From contig JAABQU010000004.1 of assembly GCA_011391285.1 (NCBI GenBank), positions 1-8,051 of the forward strand: a stretch of 8,051 nucleotides of DNA, given 5' to 3'. The DNA is from Thiobacillus sp. (GTDB lineage Bacteria > Pseudomonadota > Gammaproteobacteria > Burkholderiales > Thiobacillaceae). The notes below the pieces were generated by a model, which was not told the DNA's origin, did not search any database, and was given only the letters and a program-made list of their open reading frames with translations. Shown here piece after piece: positions 6,065 to 8,051 of the stretch. Within the stretch, counting starts at the first letter, position 1, and every line of letters begins with the position of its first letter. Position numbers and translations under genes: made by a program.

Positions 6065-6531
6065 ATTCCCGGCTTCTTCTGCGTGGCCTGTTGTTCGCTT
6101 CCCTGTGGTGGATATTGGCCGAAGGTCGCGTCGACGGCTGGCTACTTGGCGCCGTCGCCGTCGCCGCCGCGACCTGGGCGAGCATCGCGCTATGGACACC
6201 GGCTGCGCATGGCATACGGCTCGCCGCACTGCCGGGGTTTCTGGCATTTTTCCTCGTCAACTCCGTGCGCGGCGGTTGGCAAGTCGCGCTTATCGCCCTG
6301 CGCGGGCGCAAGGCGTTGCAACCGGCATTCCTTGAATTGCCGTTGAATGTGCCCGCCGGGGCGCCGCAAATCCTGCTGACTGCCGTGCTCGGCCTGATGC
6401 CGGGCACGGTGGGGGTCGAACTGGCCGACAACCGGCTGCGCCTGCACACGCTGCACCAGGACTTGCCTGTTGTCGCCGAAGCGCGGGCGCTGGAGCGGTG
6501 CGTCGCCGCCCTGTTCGGAGTTGAGGCATGA
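6061..6531 (+). CDS. mrpE: Mrp-type Na+/H+ antiporter subunit E
   Basis: A 156-residue MnhE/MrpE family protein, a small membrane subunit of the multi-subunit Mrp antiporter, which exchanges cytoplasmic Na+ for external H+. Two to three hydrophobic helices occupy residues 5-45 and 53-68. The family signature GLMPGTVGVEL is at 111-121, followed by a soluble strand with RLRLHTLHQD at 125-134 and a C-terminal amphipathic helix. Length matches the family (about 155-165). ATG 6061 overlaps the stop of the phosphate transporter gene by ATGA, and the 3' end overlaps mrpF in the same way. MbhA, the matching subunit of archaeal membrane-bound hydrogenase, is homologous, so the family name alone does not prove a stand-alone antiporter. 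Confidence 0.9.
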   Translation: MNSRLLLRGLLFASLWWILAEGRVDGWLLGAVAVAAATWASIALWTPAAHGIRLAALPGFLAFFLVNSVRGGWQVALIALRGRKALQPAFLELPLNVPAGAPQILLTAVLGLMPGTVGVELADNRLRLHTLHQDLPVVAEARALERCVAALFGVEA

Positions 6532-6794
6532 ATGCTCTCGATTTCGCCGTCGCGCTGTTCCTGCTCGGCAATCTGGTGCTTGCCTTGCTGGCGGCGGCGC
6601 GTGGGCCGACGGCGGCCGACCGCATGCTGATGGCGCTGCTGTTCGGTTCGACCGGCACGGGCATCCTCGTGTTGCTGGCGCAAGCGATGGGCATGCCCGC
6701 GCTGGTCGATGTCGCGCTGGTACTGGCGCTGCTGGCGGCCATCGGTGGCATCGCCTTCGCCAAGCGCGCCTGGCAGGGGGATGGCCATGATTGA
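6528..6794 (+). CDS. mrpF: Mrp-type Na+/H+ antiporter subunit F
   Basis: An 88-residue MrpF/PhaF-type protein with three hydrophobic helices (about 4-24, 32-54 and 58-78). The family signature RGPTAADRML is at residues 25-34, and LVDVALVLALLAAIG in the third helix carries the conserved Asp. Length is typical. The start overlaps the mrpE stop (ATG 6528-6530 within ATGA) with GGAG at 6517-6520 and GAGG at 6523-6526 upstream. It overlaps mrpG by eight bases. It is a structural subunit required for assembly of the Mrp complex in the inner membrane. Confidence 0.92.
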   Translation: MNALDFAVALFLLGNLVLALLAAARGPTAADRMLMALLFGSTGTGILVLLAQAMGMPALVDVALVLALLAAIGGIAFAKRAWQGDGHD

Positions 6795-7101
6795 ACTGGT
6801 CCTGCCCTGGATCAGCGGTGTCCTGCTGATCGTCGGTGCCTTCTTCTACGCCGCCGGAACCCTGGGCCTGCTGCGTTTCCCGGATGTCTACAGCCGCCTG
6901 CATGCGCTGGCCAAGGCCGACAACCTCGGCCTGGGCTTCGTGCTGCTCGGCCTGGCCCTGCAAGCGCAGAGCATCGCCGCCGGCCTGAAACTGCTGCTCA
7001 TCTGGCCGCTGGTGCTGGCGGGCAGCGCGGGCGTCAGTTATGCCATCGCGCGTCGCGCCGACAGCCTCGGCGTCAAACCGTGGCGCAAGGATGCGCCATG
7101 A
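6787..7101 (+). CDS. mrpG: Mrp-type Na+/H+ antiporter subunit G
   Basis: A 104-residue MnhG/MrpG protein with three membrane helices (about 5-28, 44-60 and 66-90). The strongly conserved family stretch LLRFPDVYSRLHALAKADN lies at residues 28-46. I chose ATG 6787 because AGGGGG (6775-6780) is six bases upstream; an in-frame ATG at 6781 touches that site and would add only two residues. It overlaps mrpF by eight bases and the next gene by ATGA. Length is normal. It acts as a membrane subunit of the antiporter and corresponds to MbhC in archaeal Mbh complexes. Confidence 0.93.
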   Translation: MIELVLPWISGVLLIVGAFFYAAGTLGLLRFPDVYSRLHALAKADNLGLGFVLLGLALQAQSIAAGLKLLLIWPLVLAGSAGVSYAIARRADSLGVKPWRKDAP

Positions 7102-7340
7102 GTCTCGTATTCGACCTGTTGCTGGCGGCGGCGCTGCTGTGGAGCGGCGGGCGCTGCCTGTCCGTTGACCGGCTCGATCGCGCCATTGTGCTGTTCATCG
7201 CCTTCGGCCTGCTCATGGCACTGGCCTGGGCGCGGCTGGCCGCGCCGGACATCGGACTGGCCGAGGCAGCCATCGGCGCGGGGCTGACCGGTGCGCTGCT
7301 GCTCGATGCCTATGGCGCATTGAAGCGGAGGAAACGATGA
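7098..7340 (+). CDS. MbhD/DUF4040-like subunit (separate piece of MrpA C-terminal region)
   Basis: An 80-residue protein, nearly all membrane, with three helices (about 3-17, 28-48 and 53-73). The segment APDIGLAEAAIGAGLTGALLL is recognisable as the MbhD/DUF4040 motif, which in Bacillus-type Mrp is fused into the C-terminal part of the large MrpA subunit. In archaeal Mbh and related complexes it is a separate small gene placed after the MrpG homologue, exactly as here. I chose ATG 7098, which overlaps the mrpG stop (ATGA) and has AAGGA six bases upstream; the in-frame ATG at 7080 has no better signal. Conserved acidic and polar residues in this helix region are thought to belong to the ion-translocation path. 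Asp-56 and Glu-61 are candidates. Confidence 0.82.
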   Translation: MSLVFDLLLAAALLWSGGRCLSVDRLDRAIVLFIAFGLLMALAWARLAAPDIGLAEAAIGAGLTGALLLDAYGALKRRKR

Positions 7341-7993
7341 AGCGCTTCGTGGTGGGTGCGCTGGCCATGGCTTTCGCCGTCCTGCTCATCGGCGGGATTC
7401 TGGAGCCCCTGGCGGATGGCGTCGATCTGCGTGTCGCCGTGGCTGCCAACTTGACGGCCAGCGGCGTCGAGCATCCGGTGACCGCCGTGCTGCTCAACTT
7501 TCGCGGCTACGACACGCTGCTCGAAATCGCCTTGCTGCTGCTGGCCCTGATCGTCATCCTCGCCAGCGGCATTGATACCGCAAGCGATCGGCCACGCGCC
7601 GTCAATCCGGTCCTCCAGATCCTGGCGCGACTGACCGCGCCCTTGATGATCGTCGTCGCCATCTATCTGCTCTGGGCCGGCGCCTTCCGTCCGGGCGGCG
7701 CCTTCCAGGCCGGCGCCGTGCTCGCCGCCGCTGCCGTACTGCTGCACCTGACCGGGCTACTGCCGAGTTGGCGGGTGCCGACGCTCAGGCTGCGGTGGGG
7801 CCTGACGGCTGGCTTCCTGATTTTTCTCGCCGTCGCGGCCAGTCTTCTGTCTCAGGGCGCCTTGCTGCAATATCCGCCAGCGCTGGCGGGAAGGCTGATC
7901 CTGCTCATCGAAGCGGGCCTGACGATCTCGCTCGGCCTGATCCTTGCCGGGCTGTTCCTCTTCCTCTCGCGCGATCCGGGAGATGACGCGTGA
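7337..7993 (+). CDS. MrpB-like antiporter subunit with N-terminal MbhE-like region
   Basis: A 218-residue membrane protein that reads as two parts. The N-terminal part (1-80) has a first helix (5-22) and the stretch HPVTAVLLNFRGYDTLLE at 46-63, matching the 'NFRGxDTLxE' motif at the end of Bacillus MrpA and in archaeal MbhE. The C-terminal part (about 88-212) is MnhB/MrpB-like: PVLQILARLTAPLMIVVAIY, then FRPGGAFQAGAV at 117-128, where the family usually has GHxxPGGGFxGG, and a helix with Glu-192. So it combines MbhE and MbhF/MrpB in one chain. GGAGG (7327-7331) precedes ATG 7337, which overlaps the preceding stop (ATGA). The stop overlaps the mrpC GTG start by three bases. The MrpB assignment rests on motif and position, and the loss of GH in the motif makes it somewhat divergent. 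Confidence 0.82.
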   Translation: MKRFVVGALAMAFAVLLIGGILEPLADGVDLRVAVAANLTASGVEHPVTAVLLNFRGYDTLLEIALLLLALIVILASGIDTASDRPRAVNPVLQILARLTAPLMIVVAIYLLWAGAFRPGGAFQAGAVLAAAAVLLHLTGLLPSWRVPTLRLRWGLTAGFLIFLAVAASLLSQGALLQYPPALAGRLILLIEAGLTISLGLILAGLFLFLSRDPGDDA

Positions 7994-8051
7994 GCAGCGG
8001 GCTGTTGTTCGCCTGCGCTGGCGCGGTCCTGTTCGCCATGGGGATCGCGGG
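7990..8051 (+). CDS. mrpC: Mrp-type antiporter subunit C, first 20 codons (runs off the window)
   Basis: Only 62 bases are visible, giving a start codon and 19 further complete codons. GTG 7990 overlaps the preceding stop (GTGA) and has GGGAGA (7978-7983) six bases upstream. The visible residues (LLFACAGAVLFAMGIAG) form the beginning of a first transmembrane helix that fits MnhC/MrpC, a NuoK-like subunit, and this is the position where mrpC is expected after the MrpB homologue. The call depends mainly on context. The large antiporter-like subunits (MrpD/MrpA type) should follow downstream. Confidence 0.65.
   Translation, partial: MSSGLLFACAGAVLFAMGIA

Noticed and set aside
5297..6247. Long open frame on the - strand (316 codons) across the phosphate transporter and mrpE
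   Set aside because: Arg/His-rich translation with no recognisable domain, crossing the junction of two well-supported + strand genes.
5871..6788. Long open frame on the - strand (305 codons) opposite mrpE and mrpF
   Set aside because: Antisense of three recognised genes; composition is Gln/Arg/Ala-rich with no domain signature.
1..8051. CRISPR arrays, tRNA or rRNA genes, insertion sequences and phage genes
   Set aside because: No regularly spaced repeats, no cloverleaf-like or rRNA-like segment and no transposase or phage motif was seen on either strand.

Overview
The window is 8,051 bases of GC-rich, densely packed bacterial DNA. All supported genes are on the + strand. Gene content and protein style suggest a betaproteobacterium, probably near the Rhodocyclaceae; this is an impression from protein families, not a search result. 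Support comes from an HflX-type GTPase, a NADH oxidoreductase/multiheme cytochrome c operon, a Na+/phosphate symporter with a PhoU-like tail, and an Mrp antiporter operon.

Region 1 (1-1163): the 3' half of hflX, cut by the window edge, then a small exported protein with two cysteines in the predicted mature part. Neither is obviously linked to what follows.

Region 2 (1164-3778): a tight three-gene operon. It encodes (a) a membrane-anchored FAD/NAD(P)H/[2Fe-2S] reductase, (b) a small membrane protein with two His pairs, each 14 residues apart on its helix, as in bis-heme b stacks of NOX/ferric-reductase proteins, and (c) a membrane-anchored cytochrome c with eight CXXCH motifs. Read together they form a plausible electron path: cytoplasmic NAD(P)H, flavin, [2Fe-2S], two b hemes, then eight c hemes outside the inner membrane. 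I do not recognise a characterised system with this exact composition, so it is the best candidate for something undescribed.

Region 3 (3779-4423): a decayed stretch. It holds a non-coding segment with a hairpin and a 10-bp palindrome, a remnant of a small His-rich exported protein broken by a one-base frameshift, and, 10 bases further on, the last 78 residues of a P-type cation ATPase. It looks like a deletion scar.

Region 4 (4424-8051): a Na+/phosphate cotransporter gene whose stop overlaps the start of an Mrp-type Na+/H+ antiporter operon. The visible order is mrpE, mrpF, mrpG, an MbhD-like gene, a fused MbhE/MrpB-like gene, then the first codons of mrpC. This is the order of the antiporter module of archaeal Mbh-type complexes, not Bacillus mrpABCDEFG. 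Every junction overlaps by a few bases, so the genes are probably one transcriptional unit. A natural reading is that the antiporter maintains the Na+ gradient used by the phosphate symporter. The operon continues beyond the window.
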